Source: an uncultured Clostridia bacterium (GTDB lineage Bacteria > Bacillota > Clostridia > TANB77 > CAG-508). From it: a stretch of 64,000 bases of DNA. Where the stretch lies: positions 8,432 through 72,431 of the forward strand of contig CAQUUC010000002.1 in NCBI GenBank assembly GCA_948896235.1, given 5' to 3'. The notes below the pieces were generated by a model. That model did not search any database. It was not told the origin of the DNA and saw only the letters and a program-made list of their open reading frames with translations. The position numbers and the translations under genes were made by a program. Shown here in pieces: positions 38,497-47,328 of the stretch (positions within the stretch are counted from its first letter, which is position 1; each line of letters opens with the position of its first letter).

Positions 38497-39731
38497 TCTT
38501 CCTCAAACATATCTTTTCCTACTCCACATAATGGGCATACCCATGTATCTGGTAATTCTTCGAAGGGTGTTCCTGGTGCTATTCCATTATCAGGATCCCC
38601 TATTTCTGGATTATATTCATATCCACAAGCTAAACATTTATACATTTCATTTCCTCCTCTCAACTTAAATATATTTTTATATCCTAGTGCAATTACTGCA
38701 ACTACAATTAACGCAAATGATAATGCTTTCCATATTCCACTTTCTAATAATACTATTGCAAACATCCCAAATGTAGCACTAATTCCATATAATATTAAAA
38801 CTGCTTCTTTTTGTGTAAATCCTTTTTTTAACATTTTATGATGTAAATGTCCTTTATCTGGCATTACTACTGCTTTTAGTGATTTTCCTTTTATTATCCT
38901 TCTAACAATTGCAAATAACGTATCAAATACTGGAAGAGCTAGCACTATTAATGGCGCTACTATTACTATTAAAGTATATGTCTTTGCAATTCCTAATATT
39001 GATATTACTGCAAGTGAATAACCTAAAAAGTTTGATCCTGTGTCTCCAATAAATGTCTTTGCAGGATTAAAATTAAATGGTAAAAATCCTGTTAATGCTC
39101 CAGCAAGCGCTGTTATCATAATTATTGCAATAAGTGGTGAACCATTTAGTGAAAATATAATTATTAATGATAAACATGATATTAATGATATTCCTGAAGA
39201 TAATCCATCTAGTCCGTCTATTAAATTAATTGCATTTGTAATTCCTACTATCCATCCAAGTGTTAATATTGTAGAAAATACTTTGTTTAATTCCATTAGC
39301 TCATCAGTTTCTAAAAATGGTATACTAATATGTTCTATTACAACTCCACTTTTTATTACTAAAATAGCAGCAATTATTTGACCTGCAAGTTTTACAAGTG
39401 GTGAAATACCTTTTAAATCATCTATAAAACATGTTATTATTATAACCAGTGCTCCGAGAAAAAAACCTACTAATTTTAAATAATATTGTTCTTCTCCTAA
39501 ATTAATTGAACCTTCTATTCCCATAATTGTAAGTAAGTATATTATAGACACTAGAAATCCTGCAATAACAGCAAGACCTCCTAAGCGTGGCATTACTTTT
39601 TTATTTATTCTTCTTTCGTCTTTTGGTGAATCAACTGCACCTACTTTTTTTGCAAGTTTAATGGTATATGGTGTAATAACAAATGCCGTAATAAATGCAA
39701 GTAAAAATGCAATTGCTATGTCTCCCCACAT
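38493..39731 (-). CDS. MraY/TagO-type glycosyl-1-phosphate transferase fused to rubredoxin
   Basis: A 412-residue reading frame. Residues 1 to about 360 are a polytopic phospho-sugar transferase of the WecA/TagO group (FVITPYTIKLAKKVGAVDSP, RRINKKVMPRLGG, DGLDGLSSG, FIGDTGSNFLG, MPDKGHLHHK), which starts teichoic-acid or other envelope glycopolymer synthesis on undecaprenyl phosphate. Residues 363-412 are a complete rubredoxin (MYKCLACGYEYNP and WVCPLCGVGKD). The junction carries its own ribosome site (38643-38657), so the rubredoxin is probably also made alone; the frame contains no stop between them. Either a true fusion or two genes whose stop codon was lost. Confidence 0.85.
   Translation of the reverse strand: MWGDIAIAFLLAFITAFVITPYTIKLAKKVGAVDSPKDERRINKKVMPRLGGLAVIAGFLVSIIYLLTIMGIEGSINLGEEQYYLKLVGFFLGALVIIITCFIDDLKGISPLVKLAGQIIAAILVIKSGVVIEHISIPFLETDELMELNKVFSTILTLGWIVGITNAINLIDGLDGLSSGISLISCLSLIIIFSLNGSPLIAIIMITALAGALTGFLPFNFNPAKTFIGDTGSNFLGYSLAVISILGIAKTYTLIVIVAPLIVLALPVFDTLFAIVRRIIKGKSLKAVVMPDKGHLHHKMLKKGFTQKEAVLILYGISATFGMFAIVLLESGIWKALSFALIVVAVIALGYKNIFKLRGGNEMYKCLACGYEYNPEIGDPDNGIAPGTPFEELPDTWVCPLCGVGKDMFEEE
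38643..38657 (-). promoter_or_regulatory. Internal ribosome site for rubredoxin
   Basis: GGAGG followed by AAATGAA and ATG at 38645, in frame within the TagO-rubredoxin reading frame, exactly where the rubredoxin starts (MYKC). Confidence 0.7.
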
Positions 39732-39832
39732 AAGTAGACCTCCTATATTTGTTAATATGATATTAACAAATATATCACAATAAGATGTATATTACAATAT
39801 TTTTTTAATATATATGTAATAAAATGGTTATG

Positions 39833-39865
39833 GGTTGTCAAAATTCCCCGTCCCCATTGACAACC
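39833..39865 (+). repeat. REP-like hairpin upstream of ylbJ
   Basis: GGTTGTCAA and TTGACAACC (9-base perfect arms) enclose AATTCCCCGTCCCCA. The G/C-rich core stands out in this AT-rich DNA and resembles the GGGACGG-type dispersed hairpins of Clostridia. It ends four bases before the GGAGG of ylbJ, so it may also affect translation. Confidence 0.5.
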
Positions 39866-39883
39866 ACTTGGAGGTAGTGTTAA

Positions 39884-41076
39884 ATGAAGTCACATTTTTT
39901 CTTTTTTTCTATAAAAAAACATTTATTACCCTGCTTATTTATACTTTTTACTATATGTTTAATAATATTTTCTAGAGAAAATTTGTCTGCTACAAAGAAT
40001 GGTCTACTACTATGGGCAAATTCTGTTGTCCCTGCTCTTTTACCTTTTTTTATAGCAACAGAACTACTTTCTCATACTACTGTGGTAAATTTTATAGGAA
40101 AGTTACTTAATAAATATATGAAACCTATTTTTAATGTACCTCGGAATTGGTGCTTATGCTTTTATTATGGGAATTATAAGTGGTTATCCAGTTGGCGCAA
40201 AGATTGTTACTGAATTTAGAAAAAATGGAGACTGTTCTAGAGCTGAAGCTGAAAGGTTACTCGCCTTTACTAATAATTCTGGTCCTCTTTTTATTATTGG
40301 TACTGTTGGTATTAGTATGTTTGGTAATACTTTAATACGGAGTACTTCTATTTATAACTCATATATTATCTTGTATTATAGTTGGCTTTTTATTTAGATT
40401 TTGGAAATATAAGGATAAAGAATTTGTATCTTCTAAGAATTCTTCTGTTTCTTCTAAAAGTATTGCAACTTTTTCTAATTTAGGAGAAATATTATCAAGT
40501 AGTATTATGAACTCAGTTAATACAATTGTTATGATTGGTGGATTTGTAATTCTATTTTCTGTAATAATATCAATTTTAAATAATTCTGGACTACTAGATA
40601 TAATATGTAAAATATTTTACCCAATTTTTAATATGTTAAATATTGATACAAGATTTATTAATCCTATTATTTCAGGACTTATCGAACTTACAAATGGATT
40701 AAATATCCTTGCTAATATTAATACTAAATCCTTTTCTATTCTAATTACTTTTGCAAGTTTTATTTTAGGATTTGGTGGTATAAGTGTTGCTCTTCAAGTT
40801 TTAAGCATTACTTCAAAAACAGATATATCTATAAGTGCTTATATTATAGGAAAATTATTACAAGGCACAATTGCTGCTATTTTAACATATGCTATTGTTC
40901 ACATTTTCCCAATATTTAATCTAGATCTAGTCCCAATGTTTTCTAGTAATGTGAATAAACTACCTGCATTTTCTGCATATATTAATCCTTATAATATGTT
41001 TATTTTACTTTTAATTATTACCACTACTACATTTATTATCTTAAACAGAAAAAAATATAAACTTAATAAGGGATAA
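39884..41076 (+). CDS. ylbJ: Sporulation membrane protein YlbJ; two +1 shifts at CGG
   Basis: A 396-residue polytopic protein needed for spore cortex formation in Bacillus. Start ATG 39884 after GGAGG. Three reading frames are joined by two CGG codons. The first shift restores F-N-V-P-G-I-G-A-Y-A-F, the second T-L-I-G-V-L-L-F-I. Both glycines sit in conserved positions of the family (the FNVPG and GVLL segments). The third frame holds the remaining helices and ends 41076. Uncorrected, only 86 residues precede the first break. Total length matches YlbJ (about 400). Confidence 0.9.
40142..40144 (+). other. CGG +1 frameshift site 7 (YlbJ, first)
   Basis: In-frame GTA-CCT-CGG-A. Skipping C gives CCT-GGA-ATT-GGT = P-G-I-G within the family's FNVPG segment. 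Confidence 0.9.
40338..40340 (+). other. CGG +1 frameshift site 8 (YlbJ, second)
   Basis: In-frame TTA-ATA-CGG-A. Skipping C gives ATA-GGA-GTA-CTT = I-G-V-L inside a membrane helix and joins the C-terminal half. Confidence 0.9.
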
Positions 41077-41155
41077 AATTTATCATATGTAATTTGATTT
41101 TGCATATAAGTATAAAGAAGTATTATTGTTTTTTTATAAGATGGGAGTGTTTTAA

Positions 41156-41374
41156 ATGGATAGAAATATGGATTTTGGTGGGTTTGATAATATGAATTTT
41201 GATCCTAATATGGTAAATGACAATATTTATAGGGATCCAATGTTTAACCCTATGTTACAGTATGAACAAGCGTATATGTATTATAGATATTTATCTCAGC
41301 AAATGGAATATAAAATAAAGTGCAAAGAATATGATAAGCTTTGTGGCAAGGAAAAAGAAAGAAGAATTGAATAA
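41156..41374 (+). CDS. 72-residue Asn/Met/Tyr-rich protein
   Basis: ATG 41156 follows GGGAGTG. The N-terminal 40 residues are rich in Asp, Asn, Met and Tyr with FxNMxFDPNM motifs; a short helical stretch follows (YMYYRYLSQQMEYKIK), with a charged tail. Composition resembles small spore-coat proteins, and it lies directly after ylbJ, but I cannot name a family. Confidence 0.6.
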   Translation: MDRNMDFGGFDNMNFDPNMVNDNIYRDPMFNPMLQYEQAYMYYRYLSQQMEYKIKCKEYDKLCGKEKERRIE

Positions 41375-41389
41375 TTCTTCTTTCTTTAT

Positions 41390-42695
41390 TTATTTAACAA
41401 TACCAATTATAGCTTTTGGTTCTTCTATCTTTTCTTTTGAAATCTTATATGTCTCTTTTAGCTTAGCTACAGCCTCATTTCCTAAGTTTTCATTATTTGC
41501 ATGTACATAACAAAGTATATCCCCTATTTTTACCTCATTTGAGACCTTTTTACAAAATACAATTCCAACACTTTGGTCTATATTATCTTCTTTTCTTACC
41601 CTTCCTGCCCCAAGAAGTCCTGATATAACTCCTACTTCTCTTGCATTTATTTTTTCTACATAACCCTCTTTATCTGATATTACAGGAATTATAAATTTTG
41701 CTTTTTCAAATTTATCTATATCCTCTAAATATGAAACATTTCCACCTTGATTTTCTATAAGTTCTTTAAACTTATTATATGCCTTTCCATTTTGTATATT
41801 TTCTAATATCTTTTGTTTGTTTTCCTCAATGTCTTCACAAATCCCCGCAAGTTTTATCATATAGCTACCTAGCTCTAATACTACTGCTTTTACATCTTCT
41901 TCCATATTTCCTTTAAGTGCTTTAATTGCTTCAATCACTTCTAGATTATTTCCAACACTGACACCTAGAGGCTGATCCATATTGGTTAAAACACATACTG
42001 TTTCTTTTCCTGCAAGTTTTCCTATTTCTTTCATAGTCTCAGATAATTTTATAGCTTGTTCTTTGTTCCCGCATAAAAGCTCCAGTTCCACAAGTAACAT
42101 CTAAAACTATTTTATTAGCTCCTGCTGCTATTTTTTTACTCATTATACTAGATGCAATAAGTGAAATATTATCTGTACAAGAGATTGTATCTCGTAACGC
42201 ATATAATAATTTATCAGCTGGTGCTAGATTTAAAGTTTGTCCAATTAAACTTATTCCAATACTTTTAACATTTTTTATAAATTGTTCAATTTCAACATTT
42301 GTATTATATCCTGGAATTGATTCTAATTTATCTATTGTTCCTCCTGTAAAACCAAGTCCACGTCCAGACATTTTTGCAACTGGTATACCAAAGGAAGCAA
42401 CAATAGGAAGAAGAATTAAACTAACTTTATCTCCTACTCCTCCTGTTGAATGTTTATCAACAACATTTTTTCCAAATACTGATAAATCTAACCTTTCACC
42501 AGAATTTGCCATACTTAATGTTAAGTTAGTAGTTTCTTCATCATTCATTCCATTTATATATATTGCCATAACTAATGCTGCTGCTTGATAGTCTGTTATT
42601 TCTCCATTCGTATATCCTTTAACAAAATACTCAATTTCTTCTTTTGTTAATTCTTTTTTATCTCTTTTTTTAGCTATAATTTCTAAAATGTTCAT
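41390..42695 (-). CDS. pdp: Pyrimidine-nucleoside (thymidine) phosphorylase; +1 shift at CGG
   Basis: A 434-residue phosphorylase. The N-terminal domain has the phosphate/thymidine sites (VDKHSTGGVGDKVS, MSGRGLGFTGGTIDKL). The first frame ends GTGAFMREQRTSYKII because of ATG-CGG-G; skipping C gives A-F-M-G-N-K-E-Q-A-I-K and joins the alpha/beta domain (MKEIGKLAGKETVCVLTNMD). The family motif there is VxVGxGAFMK, so the inserted Gly replaces a residue that is often Lys. Its start is 11 bases downstream of rnhB's stop. Confidence 0.88.
42069..42071 (-). other. CGG +1 frameshift site 9 (Pdp)
   Basis: In-frame TTT-ATG-CGG-G. Skipping C gives ATG-GGG-AAC-AAA-GAA and joins the two domains of the phosphorylase. 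Confidence 0.87.
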
Positions 42696-42706
42696 TAATA
42701 TTCTCC

Positions 42707-43342
42707 TTATACAAAATTCTTCGTAAAACTTCTTCTATGTATTGGGCATAATCCATATTCTTTTATTGCTTGTATATGAGTAGCTGTTCCATAACCTTTA
42801 TGATTAATAAATCCATACATTGGATATATTTCATCCCACTGTCTCATTATTCTATCCCTTGTTACTTTAGCAATTATAGATGCACATGATATTGAATAGC
42901 AAAGTGCATCTCCTTTAATAATAGCTTTATATGGAATTCCTAAAGTATCTATTTTATTTAGAGCATCTACTAAAATAAGATTTGGTTTTACTTTAAGTTC
43001 TTGTAAAGATGTAGTAAGTCCAAGTTTTGTTGCATTTAATATATTTATTTCATCTATCTTGTTATGGTCTATAATTCCTACTCCATAACTTATGGCTTCT
43101 TCTATTATTTTATCATATAGTTCTTCTCTTTTCTTTTCTGAAACTTTTTTAGAATCATTAACCCCTTCTATCATAGACTCTTTTGGCATTATAACGCTTG
43201 CAACTACAACAGGTCCTGCAAGTGGTCCACGTCCAGCTTCGTCAATTCCGCATATATAATTCATATTAGAATTGCTATTATATATATCTTCCTCTATTTG
43301 CTTTAATTTTTTAAGTCTTAATTCTTCTTTTTCTTTCATCAT
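42707..43342 (-). CDS. rnhB: Ribonuclease HII
   Basis: A 211-residue nuclease that removes ribonucleotides from DNA. GIDEAGRGPLAGPVV (about residues 32-46), the acidic residues in NDSKKVSE and VDALN, and SIIAKVTRDR are the family's motifs. One out-of-phase CGG (TGC-GGA) leaves the frame open. Confidence 0.94.
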   Translation of the reverse strand: MMKEKEELRLKKLKQIEEDIYNSNSNMNYICGIDEAGRGPLAGPVVVASVIMPKESMIEGVNDSKKVSEKKREELYDKIIEEAISYGVGIIDHNKIDEINILNATKLGLTTSLQELKVKPNLILVDALNKIDTLGIPYKAIIKGDALCYSISCASIIAKVTRDRIMRQWDEIYPMYGFINHKGYGTATHIQAIKEYGLCPIHRRSFTKNFV

Positions 43343-43359
43343 TTATTCCTTTATAAAAA

Positions 43360-43827
43360 TTATTTTACAACTACATTTTTCATATCAGTTAATTTATGAT
43401 AAGTTATTCCGTCGTTTTCATATCCCTTAACATATATAACTTCTTCGGTTTCGTAATTAACTATATATCCATCTTCTATATCAATTTTTTCTAGTCCCAT
43501 ACTTATTAAATCATCTTTTGATAATAAATAAAATTTACTTGTATCATCTATAATTCCTACATTTATCATTTCATCTATTTTCTTATTACCTGAAACTTCA
43601 CTTAACACTGTTCCTTTATAGTTATCTTGGTTATTATTAAATTTAGCTTGTTCTGCTATAGTTTTAGTTTTTGCTTGAATTAGCATCATATTTGTATTAA
43701 CTGTTTGAAGTGTTGCTTGTTTTATAACTGAAGTCCCTATATATACTGTAGCCCCCCCAATAATTAGTAATATTATAATTGTTATTACTAAAGATACTAT
43801 TGTTATTCCTTTTTGATTTATTTTCAT
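43360..43827 (-). CDS. Type IV pilin-like prepilin
   Basis: A 155-residue protein with a short positive leader and the class III signal of prepilins (KINQKGITIVSLVITIII), with cleavage expected after the glycine and before ITIV. A hydrophobic helix continues to about residue 30, then a soluble domain that ends KLTDMKNVVVK. It shares its N-terminal type with the large prepilin at 49215, so the genome probably has a type IV or type II secretion-like apparatus elsewhere. Pilin peptidase not in window. Confidence 0.72.
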   Translation of the reverse strand: MKINQKGITIVSLVITIIILLIIGGATVYIGTSVIKQATLQTVNTNMMLIQAKTKTIAEQAKFNNNQDNYKGTVLSEVSGNKKIDEMINVGIIDDTSKFYLLSKDDLISMGLEKIDIEDGYIVNYETEEVIYVKGYENDGITYHKLTDMKNVVVK

Positions 43828-44074
43828 TGCAAAACCTCCTATTTCTACCTTTACTGTATTAAGCTTATTTATTTCATATTTATTATATCGATTAATAAAT
43901 ATATTTTCAAGTGTGATTTTGTATTTTTTTGCTATTACATATGTTTTGTTATTACTTAAATTATATGTATAGACTAAACATTAACATACTTTTCACAAAT
44001 AATTCACAATTATATTGTATTATAGTATAGAAATAGGTTATAGTAATTATAAGCTTAATAATTGGAGGTTAATT

Positions 44075-45309
44075 ATGGAAGATAATTCACAAAATAATAA
44101 AGCTACATATAAAGTAGTTGGTTTTTCTAATAATGATTCTAATAAAGGAAAAAATAGTTTTTCTAAAACTGTACTAGTGCCATTTTTCTCAGGAATTCTT
44201 GGAACTTCTCTTGTAATAGGCACTTGTTTTGGTGTTCCTCGGGGTTCGTGAAAAAATATTAGGTAATACTGTAGTACAAACTACTGCAAACGCATCACGG
44301 AAATGAAAATAGTAATTCATTTAATGGTAGTCTTACACAAATATCACTTTCAAGTTATTCCGATACAGGTGTTAGTGTAGCCCAAAAAGTACGACCATCT
44401 ATTGTTGGTATTACCGTAGAATATTCTGTAAATTCAATTTTTTCTAAAAATGGTACTGCTACTGCAAGTGGCTCTGGTATTATTATGAGTGAAGATGGTT
44501 ATATTTTAACTAATAATCATATTGTTAATTCTGCTTCTAATAATTCCTATTATGAAGTAGCAAAAGCAAGTAAATTAACTGTTTACTTATATAATGATGA
44601 AACACCATATGAAGCAAAAATTATAGGTACAGATGAGCAAACAGATCTTGCTGTTATAAAAATAGAAAAATCAGGCTTAAAGGCTTGCGAACTTGGAGAC
44701 TCTAATTCTGTAAAAGTTGGAGAATTTTCAATGGCTATTGGTAATCCACTTGGAATGCAAAGTAGTGTAACTGGAGGAATGATTAGTGCTGTTAATAGAG
44801 AGGTTACAGATGCTGATGGGAAAACATATATTTTAATTCAAACAGATGCTGCTATTAATGCTGGAAATAGTGGTGGCGCATTAGTAAATGCTGAAGGAAA
44901 AGTTATTGGTGTTAATACTTTAAAACTTTCAGGAACTGGTATTGAAGGTATGGGATTTGCTATCCCTATAAATTCTACTCTTGATATTTATGAACAATTA
45001 ATTCAATATAATAAAGTTAAAAGACCATATATTGGAATTACTGGACTTGATTTAGATGAGAAAACTGCTGAATACAATAAACTTGTTGTTGGAATTTATA
45101 TAAAAGCTATTGATGATTTTTCTAGTGCTGAAAAAGCTGGTCTTAAAGTAGGAGATGTAATTGTTGAAGCTGATGGTAAAAAAGTTACTACTATGAATGA
45201 GTTAAATGAAATTAAAAATACTCATAAAATTGGTGATGAAATGACTTTAAAGATTAATAGAAATGGAAAAGAAGTTTCTGTTACTCTAACTCTTGCAGAA
45301 CAACCCTAA
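44075..45309 (+). CDS. HtrA/DegP-family membrane serine protease; two +1 shifts at CGG
   Basis: A 410-residue protease spread over three frames. Start ATG 44075 after GGAGG. The N-terminal part ends in a membrane helix (VPFFSGILGTSLVIGTCF) and reaches CCT-CGG-G. Skipping C gives P-G-V-R-E-K-I-L-G-N and then meets TCA-CGG-A; skipping C again gives S-G-N-E-N-S and joins the trypsin-like domain. Catalytic residues: His in NNHIVN, Asp in TDLAVI, Ser in NAGNSGGALVN. One C-terminal PDZ domain follows. Both shifts lie in the linker after the helix, so neither glycine is in a conserved motif, but the joined length and domain order match HtrA. Confidence 0.88.
44240..44242 (+). other. CGG +1 frameshift site 10 (HtrA, first)
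   Basis: In-frame GTT-CCT-CGG-GGT, with a stop (TGA) two codons on in the zero frame. Skipping C gives CCT-GGG-GTT-CGT. Confidence 0.83.
44298..44300 (+). other. CGG +1 frameshift site 11 (HtrA, second)
   Basis: In-frame GCA-TCA-CGG-A in the frame set by site 10; skipping C gives TCA-GGA-AAT-GAA and leads into the protease domain. Confidence 0.83.
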
Positions 45310-45324
45310 ATAGAATAGTGAAAT

Positions 45325-45359
45325 AAACATTGTATAAATGATACAATGTTTATTTTTTC
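45325..45359 (+). terminator. Terminator of htrA
   Basis: Arms AAACATTGTAT and ATACAATGTTT around AAATG, then ATTTTTT. Confidence 0.85.
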
Positions 45360-45577
45360 TTAAGATTTTATTTTCTAATTCTACACTATTCATTCACAAA
45401 ATGGACAAATATGTTTTATATTATATAAACATACAAGGAGAGTATAAATGTTACTCCTTTATACTTTCTTTTCAATATAAGTAAGCTTATATTGAACATC
45501 CCCTTTTATTTTCAAAAAACGGCTACTAAAAGTAGTCGTTTTTTATTTAATTTAGATATTGAACAAACTGAATATAA
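45360..45577. other. Gene-poor gap with hairpins and a 10-codon ORF
   Basis: Between htrA and the 45661 gene. It holds AAGGAG plus ATG 45448 starting a 10-codon ORF (ending 45480), and three hairpins: AGTATAAA/TTTATACT (45441-45465), a perfect 11-base TTCAATATAAG/CTTATATTGAA (45471-45496) and AACGGCTACT/AGTAGTCGTT with a T-run (45518-45544). It could be a leader or small RNA ending at 45544, or a mobile hairpin element. Confidence 0.4.
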
Positions 45578-45614
45578 AATGAGGGAACTGTTTTAAATAG
45601 TCAGTTCCCTCATT
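45578..45614 (-). terminator. Terminator of the 45661-45948 gene
   Basis: Perfect 13-base arms AATGAGGGAACTG and CAGTTCCCTCATT around an 11-base loop; TTTATATTC follows on the minus strand. Confidence 0.75.
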
Positions 45615-45660
45615 CTTTGCTACTTTTAAGAGCAATTGTCACATTTTTCATTAAAATATG

Positions 45661-45948
45661 CTATTTGTAGTATTCCAGATCAAAATTGTGAGTAATAGGA
45701 TTTCTCATATAACATACTCCATTACGGCGTCGCATGGTATCCCGATTTTGTAAAAAGTCTAAGCTGTCAGATACATGTTTGTCAATTAAAGGGATATCGT
45801 TATAAAAGCTAGAACCTTCAAGATACTTGTTAACAGTATTTACGACCGCCTCCTTAGTAAAGATATCCTTACGAAGAATAACTCCGATTACAAGATTTCG
45901 TACATCTTGTAAATTTTGTACATCTTCGTTGTGTTTAACATTAGCCAT
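45661..45948 (-). CDS. 95-residue protein with GC-richer, foreign-looking codons
   Basis: ATG 45948 follows AAGGAGG. The protein has a helical start (EDVQNLQDVRNLVIGVILRK), a middle with KEAVVNTVNKYLEGS, and a basic end (RDTMRRRNGVCYMRNP). Arginine is coded CGG-GAT, CGA, CGC and CGT, unlike neighbours that use AGA. The CGG at about 45742 must be read in frame: skipping C leads to a stop after 13 codons. Resembles small helical proteins with no assigned family. Probably a recent acquisition with its own terminator. Confidence 0.7.
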   Translation of the reverse strand: MANVKHNEDVQNLQDVRNLVIGVILRKDIFTKEAVVNTVNKYLEGSSFYNDIPLIDKHVSDSLDFLQNRDTMRRRNGVCYMRNPITHNFDLEYYK

Positions 45949-46159
45949 ATTGTATACCTCCTTTTGTTAATTAGATAAGCGACATTGCTCAAGTAACATT
46001 AATTCCAAAACAAATTAGTTTACTTAAAATTAATACGTATACATGTATGAAATTTAGAACAATTATAACAAATATTTTAGCTATTTTCAATTAAATTATA
46101 ATTTTTTGTATGGTGTGTATATTAGCTTTACTTTTGACAGCTTTTAATGACTTTTACTA

Positions 46160-46205
46160 AAATAAAAGAAAAGCAGTAATCTAAATCGATTACTGCTTTT
46201 CTTTT
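46160..46205 (-). terminator. Terminator of rplM-rpsI
   Basis: Perfect 18-base arms (46164-46181 and 46188-46205; core AAGCAGTAATC), followed by TATTTTAG on the minus strand. Confidence 0.8.
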
Positions 46206-46239
46206 ATCATTTCCGACTTTTGAAAAAGTCGACCCTTTT

Positions 46240-46647
46240 CTATCTCTTACTAAATTGTGGTGCTTTTCTAGCTTTTTTAAGTCCGTATTTCTTTCTTTCC
46301 TTCATACGAGGATCTCTTGTTAAGAAACCGTTTGCTTTTAATTCTGGTCTATATTCAGCATTAGCTTCGTTTAAAGCTCTTGCTATTCCGTGACGGATTG
46401 CTCCTGCTTGACCAGTGTATCCTCCACCTACTACTTTACAAATAACATCATATTTTGAAAGTGTATTTGTAACTGTTAGTGGTTGTCTTACTATAACTTT
46501 TAATGTTTCTAGTCCGAAGTATTCATCTATACTTTCTCCATTAATTGTTATAACTCCTGTTCCTTCTACTAAACGAACTCTTGCAATTGAACTTTTTCTT
46601 CTACCTGTACCATAGAACATTATTTTTTCTTTACTTGCTTTAGGCAT
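46240..46647 (-). CDS. rpsI: 30S ribosomal protein S9
   Basis: A 135-residue protein with the family's GTGRRKSSIARVRL start, VVGGGYTGQAGAIRHGIARA core and KARKAPQFSKR C-terminal tail that reaches the ribosomal P site. Lies 21 bases after rplM, the universal pairing. All four CGG trinucleotides are out of phase (TAC-GGA, AAC-GGT, CAC-GGA, TTC-GGA). Confidence 0.97.
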   Translation of the reverse strand: MPKASKEKIMFYGTGRRKSSIARVRLVEGTGVITINGESIDEYFGLETLKVIVRQPLTVTNTLSKYDVICKVVGGGYTGQAGAIRHGIARALNEANAEYRPELKANGFLTRDPRMKERKKYGLKKARKAPQFSKR

Positions 46648-46668
46648 TTATATTTCCTCCTTAAATTC

Positions 46669-47103
46669 TTAGAATTCCCATTTTTCTGGTTTTTGTGCTT
46701 GGTTTTCATGTTCAGAACCAGCATATAGTCTTAATTTTTTGATAGATTGTCTTCCTAAACTATTGTGTGGAAGCATTCCTTTTATAGCAAGCATTAAAGC
46801 TTTTTCTGGACTTTTTGCTAACATATCTCTTGCTACTGTTTCTTTCATTCCACCAATGTATCCTGAATGACTTCTATAAACTTTTTGGTCTAATTTGTGA
46901 CCTGTTAAAACTACTTTTTCACAGTTTATAATAATTACATGATCACCTACATCTAAGTTAGGTGTAAATGTTGGTTTATGTTTTCCTCTTAATAACTTTG
47001 CTGCTTCTGTTGCAACTCTACCTAAAGGTTTTCCTTCTGCATCAATGATATACCATTTTCTTTCAATATCATCTTTTTTTATGCTATATGTTGTATTATT
47101 CAT
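46669..47103 (-). CDS. rplM: 50S ribosomal protein L13
   Basis: A 144-residue protein with WYIIDAEGKPLGRVATEAAK, GDHVIIINCEKV, HSGYIGGMKE and MLPHNSLGRQ. First gene of the rplM-rpsI operon. The 5' untranslated part of about 100 bases may hold an L13-type autoregulatory leader, but I could not draw a convincing structure. Confidence 0.97.
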   Translation of the reverse strand: MNNTTYSIKKDDIERKWYIIDAEGKPLGRVATEAAKLLRGKHKPTFTPNLDVGDHVIIINCEKVVLTGHKLDQKVYRSHSGYIGGMKETVARDMLAKSPEKALMLAIKGMLPHNSLGRQSIKKLRLYAGSEHENQAQKPEKWEF

Positions 47104-47209
47104 GGTAATAAATACCCTCCATTCATTAATTTCTCTTCACAATGTATTATAAAGTAAAAATGAAACTACCGGGGAGAAGTTTTATCTCTCTTTATAATAA
47201 TGCTTAATT

Positions 47210-47238
47210 ATTCTATTACAAAATATATAAAAAGTCAA
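47210..47238 (-). promoter_or_regulatory. Promoter of rplM-rpsI
   Basis: TTGACT (47233-47238), 17-base spacer, TAGAAT (47210-47215) on the minus strand. Confidence 0.75.
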
Positions 47239-47328
47239 TATTTATCGAAGAATTTATTTACATTTATGTAAAAATAATGTTATAATTTCTATAAATATAT
47301 TACTTTATTATAAGGATTGGTGCTAAAA

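Noticed and set aside
47104..47205. L13 autoregulatory leader
   Set aside because: Position fits, but I could not find a convincing paired structure.
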